64,000 bases of DNA from Myxococcota bacterium (GTDB taxonomy: Bacteria; Myxococcota; B64-G9). The DNA lies in contig JAKLGA010000002.1 in assembly GCA_022710975.1 (NCBI GenBank), positions 124,001 through 188,000 of the forward strand, written 5' to 3'. Both the position numbers and the translations under genes were made by a program. The first letter of the stretch is position 1. Every line of letters starts with the position of its first letter. Positions 33,670 to 41,659 of this stretch are shown here, in pieces. The notes under the pieces were generated by a model that did not search any database, was not told where the DNA came from, and saw only the letters and a list, made by a program, of their open reading frames with translations.

Positions 33670-35496
33670 ATGCGCCGCGCGTTCCCCATGAGCTTGTTCT
33701 GGCTGGGGCTGCTCTGCCTGGGCTGCGACGGCGGGGCTGGCGTCCAGGATCCCGGGGACGCCTGCGGCCTGGACTCCGGGGACGCGGGCTGCGGACAGGA
33801 CGAGCCCGATCAGGATTCTCCGGACGGCGAGGATCTCCCCACGGACGGCGACGCCCCGCCCCAGGGAGCCCCGCTGACCCTCACGGCCCGGGCGGTCGAG
33901 CGCTGCGGGAGCTGGGCGCCCGATCACCAGACCGGCCTCCAGTACCAGACCCCGACCGGCCTGCGCGTGGGGCTGATGGGGGTCGAGCTGCTGCGCTCCC
34001 ACCTGGACCCCGCCCCGGTCGCGCTCGGCCTGCCCGCCTCGATCGTCGAGGTGGACGTCGAGGCGGGCGGCGCGCTGGCCGAGGCGCGCACCACCGACCT
34101 GCCCGCGGGCGACTACACCCACGTCCGCCTGACGCTGGCCTACGCCGTCTACCACGTGCTGGCCACGGGCCACTCGTTCGCCGTGGCGGCCGGCGATCTC
34201 GGCACGGACATGGCGCTGAGCAACCACCAGGGCGCGGGCGGCGCGCTGCGCGCCCAGGGGCAGTACACGGCCACCTTCGTGGCCTACGGCCAGCCCTACA
34301 CCTACTCGGGCAGCACCACACTGAACTGCACCCTGTCGCTGTGGGGCGGCAAGGTGACCACGGCGGGCGGGCTCTACCAGGTGACCGTGCCCCTGCCGGG
34401 CTGGCCGCTGCGCATCGACCACGCTAGCCAGACGCCGCTGGCCGTGGCGCTCGAGTTCCCCATGCAGGACACCTTCGCCTGGCAGGACCTCGACCTGGCC
34501 GGCTTCGGCGCCGGCGTCTACGATCTGGTGCCGCCGCCGGGCGACGGCGAGCTCCCTGACTCGCTGCTGGAGTGCAACCTGCTGCTGGCGGACCGCTGCC
34601 AGGGCGAGGCGGTGGTGCCGCTGCACCCCACCTGGAGCATGCCGGACTCGAGCCCGCTGTTCTTCACCGACGGCGCCCAGGTGGTGGCGGAGTGCCCCGC
34701 CCCGGGCGCACCGGCCTCCGGGCAGGACGCGTGCTACGCCATCGCGCCGCTCGACTACCAGGCCGCGGACGGCGTGGTCGAGGACCAGGTCACGGGGCTG
34801 GCGTGGCAGCAGGCCACCCCGGTCGAGACCTACGACTGGTGGGAGGCGCGCGACTACTGCCAGGCCCTCTCGCTCGGCGGCCACGACGACTGGCGCCTGC
34901 CCAGCCGCGTCGAGCTGGTCTCCCTCCTGGATCTCGGGCGCATCGATCCGACCATCGATCCGGGGGCCTTCCCCGGGACGCCCAGCGACTTCTACTGGTC
35001 CTCGTCGCCCGTGCCGTTCCTGGGCTTCGCCTACGGGGTGCGCTTCGAGCTGGGCTTCGTCTACGACCACGACGCGAACGGCGGCGGGCGGGTCCGCTGC
35101 GTGCGGGGCGGCTATGCGCCACCGCAGCCGCGCTTCGCGGTGCAGGGGGACGTGGTGCTCGACCAGGGCAGCGGGCTCATGTGGCAGCGCCGGCACGAGG
35201 AGATCCCGGTGGGCTGGCTGGAGGCGCTGGCTCTGTGTGAGGGGCTGGACCTCGGCGGCTTCGACGACTGGCGCCTGCCCACCATGAAGGAGACCCAGAC
35301 CCTGGTGGACGAGCGGCGGCTCCAGCCGGCCATCGACATCTTCGCCTTCCCCGGCACACCGGCCGAGTGGTTCTGGTCCTCGACCCCCATCGCCACCCAT
35401 CCGGACCAGGCCTGGTGCACCAGCTACACCGACGGCTACGCCAGCATCCATGCCGGCGCCGAGCTGCACCGGGTGCGCTGCGTCCGGGACCCCTGA
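33670..35496 (+). CDS. Lipoprotein with two C-terminal DUF1566 (Lcl-type) domains
   Basis: This 608-residue protein has a signal peptide and lipobox (L-C-L-G-C). An acidic Asp/Gly/Pro linker is followed by a beta-rich central domain (about 80-350, DUF4382-like appearance with SIVEVDVEAG). Two repeats of the Lcl/DUF1566 type lie at about 365-480 and 490-605. Each has the hallmark G-L-x-W-Q, W-x-x-A-x-x-x-C, DDWRLP and YWSSS/FWSST. DUF1566 domains occur in surface proteins that bind glycans or fibrinogen. Start ATG has AGGAGGGAAACC upstream. It follows the SGNH gene by 72 bases and is convergent with the next lipoprotein. Confidence 0.88.
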   Translation: MRRAFPMSLFWLGLLCLGCDGGAGVQDPGDACGLDSGDAGCGQDEPDQDSPDGEDLPTDGDAPPQGAPLTLTARAVERCGSWAPDHQTGLQYQTPTGLRVGLMGVELLRSHLDPAPVALGLPASIVEVDVEAGGALAEARTTDLPAGDYTHVRLTLAYAVYHVLATGHSFAVAAGDLGTDMALSNHQGAGGALRAQGQYTATFVAYGQPYTYSGSTTLNCTLSLWGGKVTTAGGLYQVTVPLPGWPLRIDHASQTPLAVALEFPMQDTFAWQDLDLAGFGAGVYDLVPPPGDGELPDSLLECNLLLADRCQGEAVVPLHPTWSMPDSSPLFFTDGAQVVAECPAPGAPASGQDACYAIAPLDYQAADGVVEDQVTGLAWQQATPVETYDWWEARDYCQALSLGGHDDWRLPSRVELVSLLDLGRIDPTIDPGAFPGTPSDFYWSSSPVPFLGFAYGVRFELGFVYDHDANGGGRVRCVRGGYAPPQPRFAVQGDVVLDQGSGLMWQRRHEEIPVGWLEALALCEGLDLGGFDDWRLPTMKETQTLVDERRLQPAIDIFAFPGTPAEWFWSSTPIATHPDQAWCTSYTDGYASIHAGAELHRVRCVRDP

Positions 35497-35499
35497 GGC

Positions 35500-36360
35500 T
35501 CAGTCCAGCAGGTTCAGCCTGACCGTGGTGCCGGTCGAGAGCGAGCTGGCGCCGATCGACAGCAGGATGTTGGCCTCGCCGTCGCAGGTCGGGTGGAAGC
35601 CCAGCATGGTGATGCCGTTGTCCATCACCTCGCTGGTGTTGACCGCCTCGATCATGGCGTAGCCGCGCACCGGGTTGCGCAGGCAGGTGGCCTCCATCTC
35701 GACCATGATCATCGCGGTCTGCTTGGCGTTGGCGCGCTCCGCCCCGCTGCCGGCCTCCTGGCTGGCGCCGGTGACGCTCATGCGGTCGTCGGACGGATCG
35801 CCCGGGGTGCCGCGCGTGGCGACGTCCACGATCCACTGGGACTGGGCCACGTCCACGCCGTCGTCCCGGGCCAGCTCCAGGTCGGCGTCGTAGAACAGCA
35901 CCTTGATGCCCTCCTCGTTGCGCGGCTCGCCCAGCACGGAGTCGGTGAAGCGGGTGACGATGAAGGCCCGCACCTCGCGCAGGACCAGGTGGCGCGAGCC
36001 GACCTCGACGTCGGAGAACACGGCCGCGAACAGTCCGGTGTCCTCGCCCACCAGCGCGCCGGTCACGGTCACCATGCCCTGGCCGCCCTCGGCCAGCGGC
36101 AGCGGGCAGTCGTCATCGACCCGCACGTTGACCAGGCCGCCGCAGGGCGGATCGGCGCAGTTGGTGGCGAAGTCCACGCAGCGGGTGGTCTCCCCGCGGA
36201 AGGCGGCCATGGCCAGCGTGCCCACGTAGGCGATCGGCACGGCCGCGCCCAGGGCGGTCTCGATGGAGTCCACGTCCGGCTTCAGGAACAGCTCGTCGCA
36301 GGCGGTCAGCGCACACAGCGCCAGCGCGAGCGACGCGGCCAGGGCGGCGATCTTGCGCAT
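35500..36360 (-). CDS. Lipoprotein of unknown function
   Basis: This 286-residue protein has signal peptide MRKIAALAASLALALCALTAC, where the last residue is the lipidated cysteine. The body is beta-rich with four cysteines in the first third (CVDFATNCADPPCG) that may form disulfides, and a second half with RDDGVDVAQSQWIVDV and VRGYAMIEAVNTSEVM. I recognise no family. It may be a periplasmic calycin-like or immunoglobulin-like module. GGGAGGAGAG precedes the ATG. A promoter and palindrome lie in its leader. It converges on the DUF1566 gene with three bases between stops. Confidence 0.8.
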   Translation of the reverse strand: MRKIAALAASLALALCALTACDELFLKPDVDSIETALGAAVPIAYVGTLAMAAFRGETTRCVDFATNCADPPCGGLVNVRVDDDCPLPLAEGGQGMVTVTGALVGEDTGLFAAVFSDVEVGSRHLVLREVRAFIVTRFTDSVLGEPRNEEGIKVLFYDADLELARDDGVDVAQSQWIVDVATRGTPGDPSDDRMSVTGASQEAGSGAERANAKQTAMIMVEMEATCLRNPVRGYAMIEAVNTSEVMDNGITMLGFHPTCDGEANILLSIGASSLSTGTTVRLNLLD

Positions 36361-36381
36361 GTCTCTCTCCTCCCGGAGTTG

Positions 36382-36396
36382 CCCGTGATCCACGGG
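36382..36396. promoter_or_regulatory. Palindrome in the leader of the 286-residue lipoprotein gene
   Basis: CCCGTG-ATC-CACGGG is a perfect 6-base inverted repeat with a 3-base centre. It lies just downstream of the predicted start site (near 36402) of the minus-strand gene, where a repressor or an RNA hairpin could act. No regulator gene is adjacent. Confidence 0.4.
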
Positions 36397-36408
36397 TGGA
36401 ATGACTCG

Positions 36409-36437
36409 AGGATAACCCGGGCCGCGGAGGAGCGCCA
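36409..36437 (-). promoter_or_regulatory. Candidate promoter of the 286-residue lipoprotein gene
   Basis: On the minus strand TGGCGC (36437-36432), a 17-base spacer and TATCCT (36414-36409) are found, the same -10 element seen before several other genes here. The predicted leader is about 42 bases. Confidence 0.45.
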
Positions 36438-36556
36438 CCCGGGTTCGCCGCGGTGCGTAAGGAGGCCGCCGCCACGTGAGCTGGCGCGGCCACCGGGTGC
36501 GGGTGACCGCCGGCTCGTTCTTGCTGGCCGAGCGCGGGTAGGCCGGCACGCGGGCG

Positions 36557-36585
36557 TTGAACCCGGCCCCGGCCTCGCGTACCCT
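36557..36585 (+). promoter_or_regulatory. Candidate promoter of the amino-acid permease gene
   Basis: TTGAAC (36557-36562), a 17-base spacer and TACCCT (36580-36585) lie 32 bases before the ATG at 36618. The GGGAGG Shine-Dalgarno sequence lies in the leader. Confidence 0.45.
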
Positions 36586-36617
36586 ACGCCCCATCCGTTC
36601 CCCAGGGAGGGGCGCCG

Positions 36618-38081
36618 ATGGGCTTCCAGGACTTGTTCCGCCGCAAGTCGCTCGCCGATCTCCAGCAGCGCGCCGAGGACACCGAGCACGGGCTCAAGCG
36701 CACGCTCGGGCCCATCAACATGATCAGCCTGGGGGTGGGCTGCATCGTCGGGGCCGGCATCTTCGTGGTCACCGGCCAGGCCGCGGCCGCCTACGCCGGG
36801 CCGGCCATCATCCTGAGCTTCCTGCTGGCCGGCCTGGGCTGCGCCACCACCGGCCTGTGCTACGCCGAGCTGTCCTCGATGATCCCCGTGGCGGGCAGCG
36901 CCTACACCTACGCCTACGCCACCCTGGGCGAGTTCGTGGCCTGGCTGATCGGCTGGGACCTCATCCTCGAGTACCTGTTCGGCGCCTCGTTCGTGGCCGT
37001 GGGCTGGTCGGGCTACGTGGTCTCGTTCCTGGCCGACTTCGGGCTGGAGCTCCCCTCGGCCCTGGTGAGCGCGCCCTGGGCCTACTCGGCCGCGACGGGC
37101 TGGACCGCCACCGGGGGCATCCTCAACCTGCCGGCGGTGATCCTGGTGCTGGTCATGGTGGCCATCCTGGTGATCGGCATCCGCACCTCGGCCAACACCA
37201 ACAACCTCATCGTCGGCACCAAGATCGCCGTGCTGCTGCTGTTCATCGGGGTGGGCTTCGCCTACGTGAACACGGACCACTGGGTGCCCTTCCTGCCGGA
37301 GAATACCGGCACCTTCGGCCAGTTCGGCTGGAGCGGGGTGGTGCGCGGGGCCGGCGTCATCTTCATCGCCTTCATCGGCTTCGACGCGGTCTCGACCGCG
37401 GCCCAGGAGGCGCGCAACCCCCAGCGCGACGTGCCCATCGGCATCCTGGGCTCGCTGGGCATCTCCACGGTCCTGTACGTGCTGGTGGCGCTGGTGCTGA
37501 CCGGCCTGGTGAGCTACCAGGCGCTCTCCGTGCCCGACCCCATCGCGGTGGGGGTGAACGCCATCGGCGAGGAGCTGTTCTGGCTGCGGCCGGTGGTCAA
37601 GGTGGGGGCCATCGCCGGCCTCAGCTCGGTGGTGCTGGTGCTGCTGCTCGGCCAGCCGCGCATCTTCTACAGCATGGCCCAGGACGGGCTGCTGCCCAGG
37701 GTCTTCGCCCGGGTGCACCCGCGCTTCCGCACCCCGCACGTGACCACGATCGTGACCGGCCTGGTGGTAGCCCTGGTGTCCGCGCTCTTCCCGCTGGGCG
37801 TGCTGGCCGAGCTCGTGTCGATCGGCACCCTGTTCGCCTTCGTGGTGGTGTCGGTGGGCGTGCTGGTGCTGCGCTACCGCGAGCCCGGGCTGGCGCGCCC
37901 CTTCCGCACCCCCTGGGTGCCGCTGGTGCCCGTCGCCGGCGTGCTCATCAGCGTGACCGAGATGGTCTTCCTGCCGCTGGACACCTGGATGCGGCTGGGG
38001 GGCTGGATGGCCATCGGGCTCGCCATCTACTTCCTGTACGGCCGCCGCCACAGCCTGGCCGGCCGGGCCGCGCGCGGCTGA
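36618..38081 (+). CDS. APC-superfamily amino-acid permease (CAT-like)
   Basis: This 487-residue membrane transporter has about 12 hydrophobic helices. The substrate-binding motif GAGIFVVTG is in helix 1 and AELSSMIPVAGSAYTYAY in helix 3. FIGFDAVSTAAQEARNPQRDVPIGI is the conserved APC loop. It resembles the cationic-amino-acid-transporter branch (YfnA/CAT), which imports amino acids with protons, but the substrate cannot be read. The N-terminus has the charged stretch RRKSLADLQQRAEDTEHGLKR, typical of this branch. It has its own promoter and ends one base before the convergent lipoprotein. Confidence 0.9.
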   Translation: MGFQDLFRRKSLADLQQRAEDTEHGLKRTLGPINMISLGVGCIVGAGIFVVTGQAAAAYAGPAIILSFLLAGLGCATTGLCYAELSSMIPVAGSAYTYAYATLGEFVAWLIGWDLILEYLFGASFVAVGWSGYVVSFLADFGLELPSALVSAPWAYSAATGWTATGGILNLPAVILVLVMVAILVIGIRTSANTNNLIVGTKIAVLLLFIGVGFAYVNTDHWVPFLPENTGTFGQFGWSGVVRGAGVIFIAFIGFDAVSTAAQEARNPQRDVPIGILGSLGISTVLYVLVALVLTGLVSYQALSVPDPIAVGVNAIGEELFWLRPVVKVGAIAGLSSVVLVLLLGQPRIFYSMAQDGLLPRVFARVHPRFRTPHVTTIVTGLVVALVSALFPLGVLAELVSIGTLFAFVVVSVGVLVLRYREPGLARPFRTPWVPLVPVAGVLISVTEMVFLPLDTWMRLGGWMAIGLAIYFLYGRRHSLAGRAARG

Positions 38082-38082
38082 G

Positions 38083-40113
38083 CTACTCGCCTGCCCGGTA
38101 CTGCTCGAGGGACAGCAAGCGCGCCTCCTGGCCCTCCTGGAGGTAGACCACCTGGTTGGCGCGGACGTCGTGCAGGGTCGTCACGCTGTTGGTGGCGTTG
38201 GGCCAGCGGATGGTGATCTCCTCGGCCAGGCACTCGTTCCCCAGCCCGATGATGACCAGGGGGTCGTGCTGGTACTGGCTGAGCCCGTGGCCGCTCTGCA
38301 CCTCGCGCACGAACAGTTTCCCCCCGGCGGTCACCCGGATGCGGGCGCCGATGGCGTCCCGGTTGGCGCCGCCCGGCGCGCCCGCGCCCACCAGGTGGAA
38401 CATGAGCTTGTTCGAGTCCTGGCCCACGTCGTTGCGGAACAGGTACGCGTAGGTGTCGTCCGGCGCGGGCGGGTCGTCGCCCGAGCTCCAGCGCATGAGC
38501 GAGGTGCCGATCACCAGGTCGTAGTCGCCGTCGCGGTCGTAGTCGACCAGCCCCAGGCCGCGGCTGCGGTGCACCCGCACCCCCGCCTGCTGGCCCAGCT
38601 CGCGGAAGGTGCCGCCGCTGCCCTGCTGCCACAGCAGGAAGTAGGTGTCGGGGTAGTCGGAGCTGGGGATCATCGCGTCCATGCGGCCGTCGTTGTCGAG
38701 ATCGGCCAGGGCCGCGCCCATGTCGCCCTCGTTCCAGCCGTCGGCGTGCACCCGGGTCAGCCCGGTGGCCTCGTTCCCCGGCCGCAGGAAGGGCGCGGCC
38801 GGGAAGCCGACGTTGAGCAGCAGCTCGCTCTTGTCGGAGGCCTGGCCGATGTGCCAGTGGGCGATCTCGCTGGTCAGCAGATCCAGGTCGCCGTCGTTGT
38901 CCACGTCCCCGCAGGCGGTGGTGCCGCTGTTGCCGCCCAGATCCCAGGGCTGGTCGTTCACCCCGGGCCACCAGTTGTTCTCCATCCCCGCGCACATGAG
39001 CGCCGGCGCGCCGGCCCCCTCGCAGTAGGGCTGGTCCCGCCGGCTCTGGCAGTAGCACAGGAAGAACTGGTCGTCCTCGCGGAAGCTCTGGTTGCCGTCG
39101 GCCTCGTAGCCCGAGCCGATGGTCAGATCCTCGAACACGCCCGCGCCGGTGTTGCGGTAGAGCTGGTTCCAGCTCCGGCCGTAGGCGGCGATGAGCAGGT
39201 CGTCCCAGCCGTCGTCGTCGAGATCGCAGGCGGTCGCGCCCCAGGAGGCCCGGTGGAATTTGCCGTCCGCGGCGGTGTCCTCGTCGAAGGGCACCGTGGT
39301 CAGCCCGGCCGCGGCGGTCATGTCCACGAAGGCGCCGTCGCCCTGGCCGCGCCACAGGTAGTCCTGGGTCATGGATTCCAGGTACCCGTAGCGGCCGTAC
39401 CACTCCGAGGTGAACAGGTCGAGGTACCCGTCGTGGTCCGCGTCCAGGAAGGTGGCCGAGGACACCGGCTCGTACTCGGCCAGGGTGAAGGCCTGCTCCG
39501 GGGCGATGGCGAACATCCCGTCGCCCTGGTTCAGGAACACGGCCGAGCGGTCCACCAGGGTGGCGGCGTTGTCGTAGTTCTGGTACACGCCCGCGAAGGC
39601 GTCCTGGTCGCCGTCGTTGTCCACGTCGCCGAACAGGAGCAGCGAGGTGGCCCGGCCCTCGGTCCCGTCGCGCGCCCGGAACAGCCCCGAGCGCCAGGTC
39701 CAGTCCTCGAAGCCGGTCCCTCCCAGGTTGTGCAGCAGCCGGTAGTAGCCGTGCGGGGCGGCCGGGTCCTCGCGCGCGCTGCTCGACTTCGTCAGCGCCA
39801 GATCCGGCCAGCGATCCCCGTCCAGGTCGACCACCAGCGCCAGGATGCCGGTCATGCGCAGGCCGTCCGGCCCGAGCCCGAGCTCCTGGGTCACCTCCGT
39901 GAAGGTGACCGGCTCCGGGTAGATGCCCGGGTGCAGGCACACGGGCCCGCCGTCGTCCTGATCGCCGTCGACGCCGTCCTGGCCGTCCAGGCTCCCGTCC
40001 GCCTCCCCGTCCTGGCCCGCGTCGCGGGAGCCGTCCGTGGACGAGCAGCCCAGCGCCCAGAGCGCCAGCGAGAGCCCCGCGAGCCAGCCGACCGACCCAC
40101 CGAGTGAACGCAT
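38083..40113 (-). CDS. FG-GAP/VCBS-repeat lipoprotein with UnbV/ASPIC-type end
   Basis: This 676-residue protein has signal peptide and lipobox (W-A-L-G-C), then an Asp-Gly linker. About seven FG-GAP/VCBS repeats follow, each with a calcium-loop-like D-x-D-x-D-G motif (for example DLDGDRWPDL, DVDNDGDQDA, DLDNDGRMDA), forming a probable integrin-like propeller. The C-terminal 90 residues contain NRDAIGARIRVTAGGK, GLGNECLAEEITIRWP and N-S-V-T-T-L, the ASPIC/UnbV signature. Such proteins are surface-exposed adhesion or binding modules. GGGAGG precedes the ATG. It starts 31 bases after the GHKL-partner gene and may belong to that operon. Confidence 0.9.
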   Translation of the reverse strand: MRSLGGSVGWLAGLSLALWALGCSSTDGSRDAGQDGEADGSLDGQDGVDGDQDDGGPVCLHPGIYPEPVTFTEVTQELGLGPDGLRMTGILALVVDLDGDRWPDLALTKSSSAREDPAAPHGYYRLLHNLGGTGFEDWTWRSGLFRARDGTEGRATSLLLFGDVDNDGDQDAFAGVYQNYDNAATLVDRSAVFLNQGDGMFAIAPEQAFTLAEYEPVSSATFLDADHDGYLDLFTSEWYGRYGYLESMTQDYLWRGQGDGAFVDMTAAAGLTTVPFDEDTAADGKFHRASWGATACDLDDDGWDDLLIAAYGRSWNQLYRNTGAGVFEDLTIGSGYEADGNQSFREDDQFFLCYCQSRRDQPYCEGAGAPALMCAGMENNWWPGVNDQPWDLGGNSGTTACGDVDNDGDLDLLTSEIAHWHIGQASDKSELLLNVGFPAAPFLRPGNEATGLTRVHADGWNEGDMGAALADLDNDGRMDAMIPSSDYPDTYFLLWQQGSGGTFRELGQQAGVRVHRSRGLGLVDYDRDGDYDLVIGTSLMRWSSGDDPPAPDDTYAYLFRNDVGQDSNKLMFHLVGAGAPGGANRDAIGARIRVTAGGKLFVREVQSGHGLSQYQHDPLVIIGLGNECLAEEITIRWPNATNSVTTLHDVRANQVVYLQEGQEARLLSLEQYRAGE

Positions 40114-40144
40114 GCGAACCTCCCGTGGAGAGTTGCCCGCCATC

Positions 40145-41659
40145 TTACCCCAGGCCGGCCAGCCTGGCGATGGCCTCGGCGCGGCGGGGTCCAAAGGCGT
40201 CCGCGCCGTCCCGCAAGAGCATCAACACCGCGTACAGGGCCCGGGGCTCCCGGCGCCAGGCCGCGACCAGGCCGCGCACCCGCGGGTGGCGCCGGCCGAG
40301 CCACAGCACCTGCCCGGCGCGGCCGCGCTCCCAGGTCGAGGCCAGCAACCGCCCGCGGCAGAAGCGCACCCGCGCCCCCTCGCAGCCTGGCACCAGGCCC
40401 TCGGCCAGGGCGGCCTCCAGGGCGGCGGCCAGCCCGGCCTCGGCGGGCTCGAGCTCCTCGAGCGGCACGGCCCTCTGCAGGATCAGCCCGCGCCGCAGCG
40501 CGCGCCCGAGCCGCCCCAGGCGCTCGGCCAGCGCGCGCCGCAGGCGCCGGCCCGGCCCGGGGGGCGTGGGCCGCCTGGCCGGCTCGTGCACCACGAGGCC
40601 CAGGTGGCGCTCGACGAAGGCCCGCTCGGCCTCGTCCAGCACCAGCACCACCCCGTCCAGGAGGTGCTGCCCGGGACGCGCCTCCGGCCCCAGGGCCCGC
40701 AGACCGCGCCCGCGGGCCAGCGCCGGCAGCTCCTCCGGCCGGTAGGCCGCCCCGTCCAGCCCGCGGAAGAGCGGCACCCCGGCCGCCGCGGACGCGCCCT
40801 GCCCCGCGTCGGCCAGGCGGAAGAGCAGCTCGGCCAGGCGGCGCTGGTCGGCCGGGGGCAAGCGGGGGAAGAACCCCCTGGCCTCGTGCAGCAGCCGGGC
40901 GGCGCACTCCGCGGCCAGCGCCAGGGCCTCGCGCTCCCTGCCCGGCGGCCCGTCCACCAACGCGTCCCACACCTCGCCCCCGGCCGGGCTGGCCCACACC
41001 TCGCGGCGCAGCACGCCCCGCTCGAGCACCCGCGTGCGGGCCGCGTGCCCCCGCCGGGGCAGGCCGACCACGGCCAGGAGCTCGCCTCGCCGGGTGGTGG
41101 TCGAGCGGAGCACGTCCTGCAGCACGAGCCCGCGATCCACCCGCCGGCCGTCGACCTCCGCGCGGAAGCTGGCGTGCTCCAGGTGGCTGGCCGCGGCGCG
41201 GGCCCAGCCGGCGGTGTCGGCCTGGAGCCCGTCCAGCCGCAGGCGCGCGCCGGCTGCGCCGGCCTCGACCGCCAGGCGGATCACCCGCGGCCGCCCGACC
41301 ACCCGGAGCGCCCGGCCCCCCGCGACCAGGCTCGCCTCACGGGCGGGCAGCACGAAGGCCACCAGCAGGTCGAGCAGCCCGCCAGCCTCCAGCGCGTCCA
41401 GGGCCCGCCGCCGGACCTCTTCCGGGACGGCCGGATCGAGCGCCCGGCCGAGCGCCTCGAGCGCCTCGGCCGCGGGCGGCGCCCCGTCGTGCTCGAGCTC
41501 GAGCCGCCGCCGCGCCACGCGCAGGGCGAGCCGGGCCGGGTGGGCCCCGGCGGCCCAGCGCGCGAGCGCCACGGCCGCGTACTCCGGCCCGGGCAGCCGG
41601 CCGAGGGCCAGCTTGGCCAGGGCCGCCTCCAGGTCCACGCTGAGCAGGGCCTCCTTCAC
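40145..41659 (-). CDS. Degenerate Hsp90/GHKL-like partner protein
   Basis: This 504-residue protein has no signal or membrane helix. Its first 200 residues can be laid against the ATPase domain of the upstream protein. RLALRVARRRLELEHDG matches the strand before the G1 box, EASLVAGGRALRVVGRP the region after the G2 box, and FRAEVDGRRVDRGLVLQDVL the end of the fold. The catalytic Glu/Asn of the N box and the glycines of G1 and G2 are missing, so it is probably a non-hydrolysing copy. The rest is Leu/Arg-rich helical sequence. The GTG start overlaps the upstream stop as GTGA, so the two proteins are made together. This relationship is my inference from eye alignment. Confidence 0.75.
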   Translation of the reverse strand: MKEALLSVDLEAALAKLALGRLPGPEYAAVALARWAAGAHPARLALRVARRRLELEHDGAPPAAEALEALGRALDPAVPEEVRRRALDALEAGGLLDLLVAFVLPAREASLVAGGRALRVVGRPRVIRLAVEAGAAGARLRLDGLQADTAGWARAAASHLEHASFRAEVDGRRVDRGLVLQDVLRSTTTRRGELLAVVGLPRRGHAARTRVLERGVLRREVWASPAGGEVWDALVDGPPGREREALALAAECAARLLHEARGFFPRLPPADQRRLAELLFRLADAGQGASAAAGVPLFRGLDGAAYRPEELPALARGRGLRALGPEARPGQHLLDGVVLVLDEAERAFVERHLGLVVHEPARRPTPPGPGRRLRRALAERLGRLGRALRRGLILQRAVPLEELEPAEAGLAAALEAALAEGLVPGCEGARVRFCRGRLLASTWERGRAGQVLWLGRRHPRVRGLVAAWRREPRALYAVLMLLRDGADAFGPRRAEAIARLAGLG

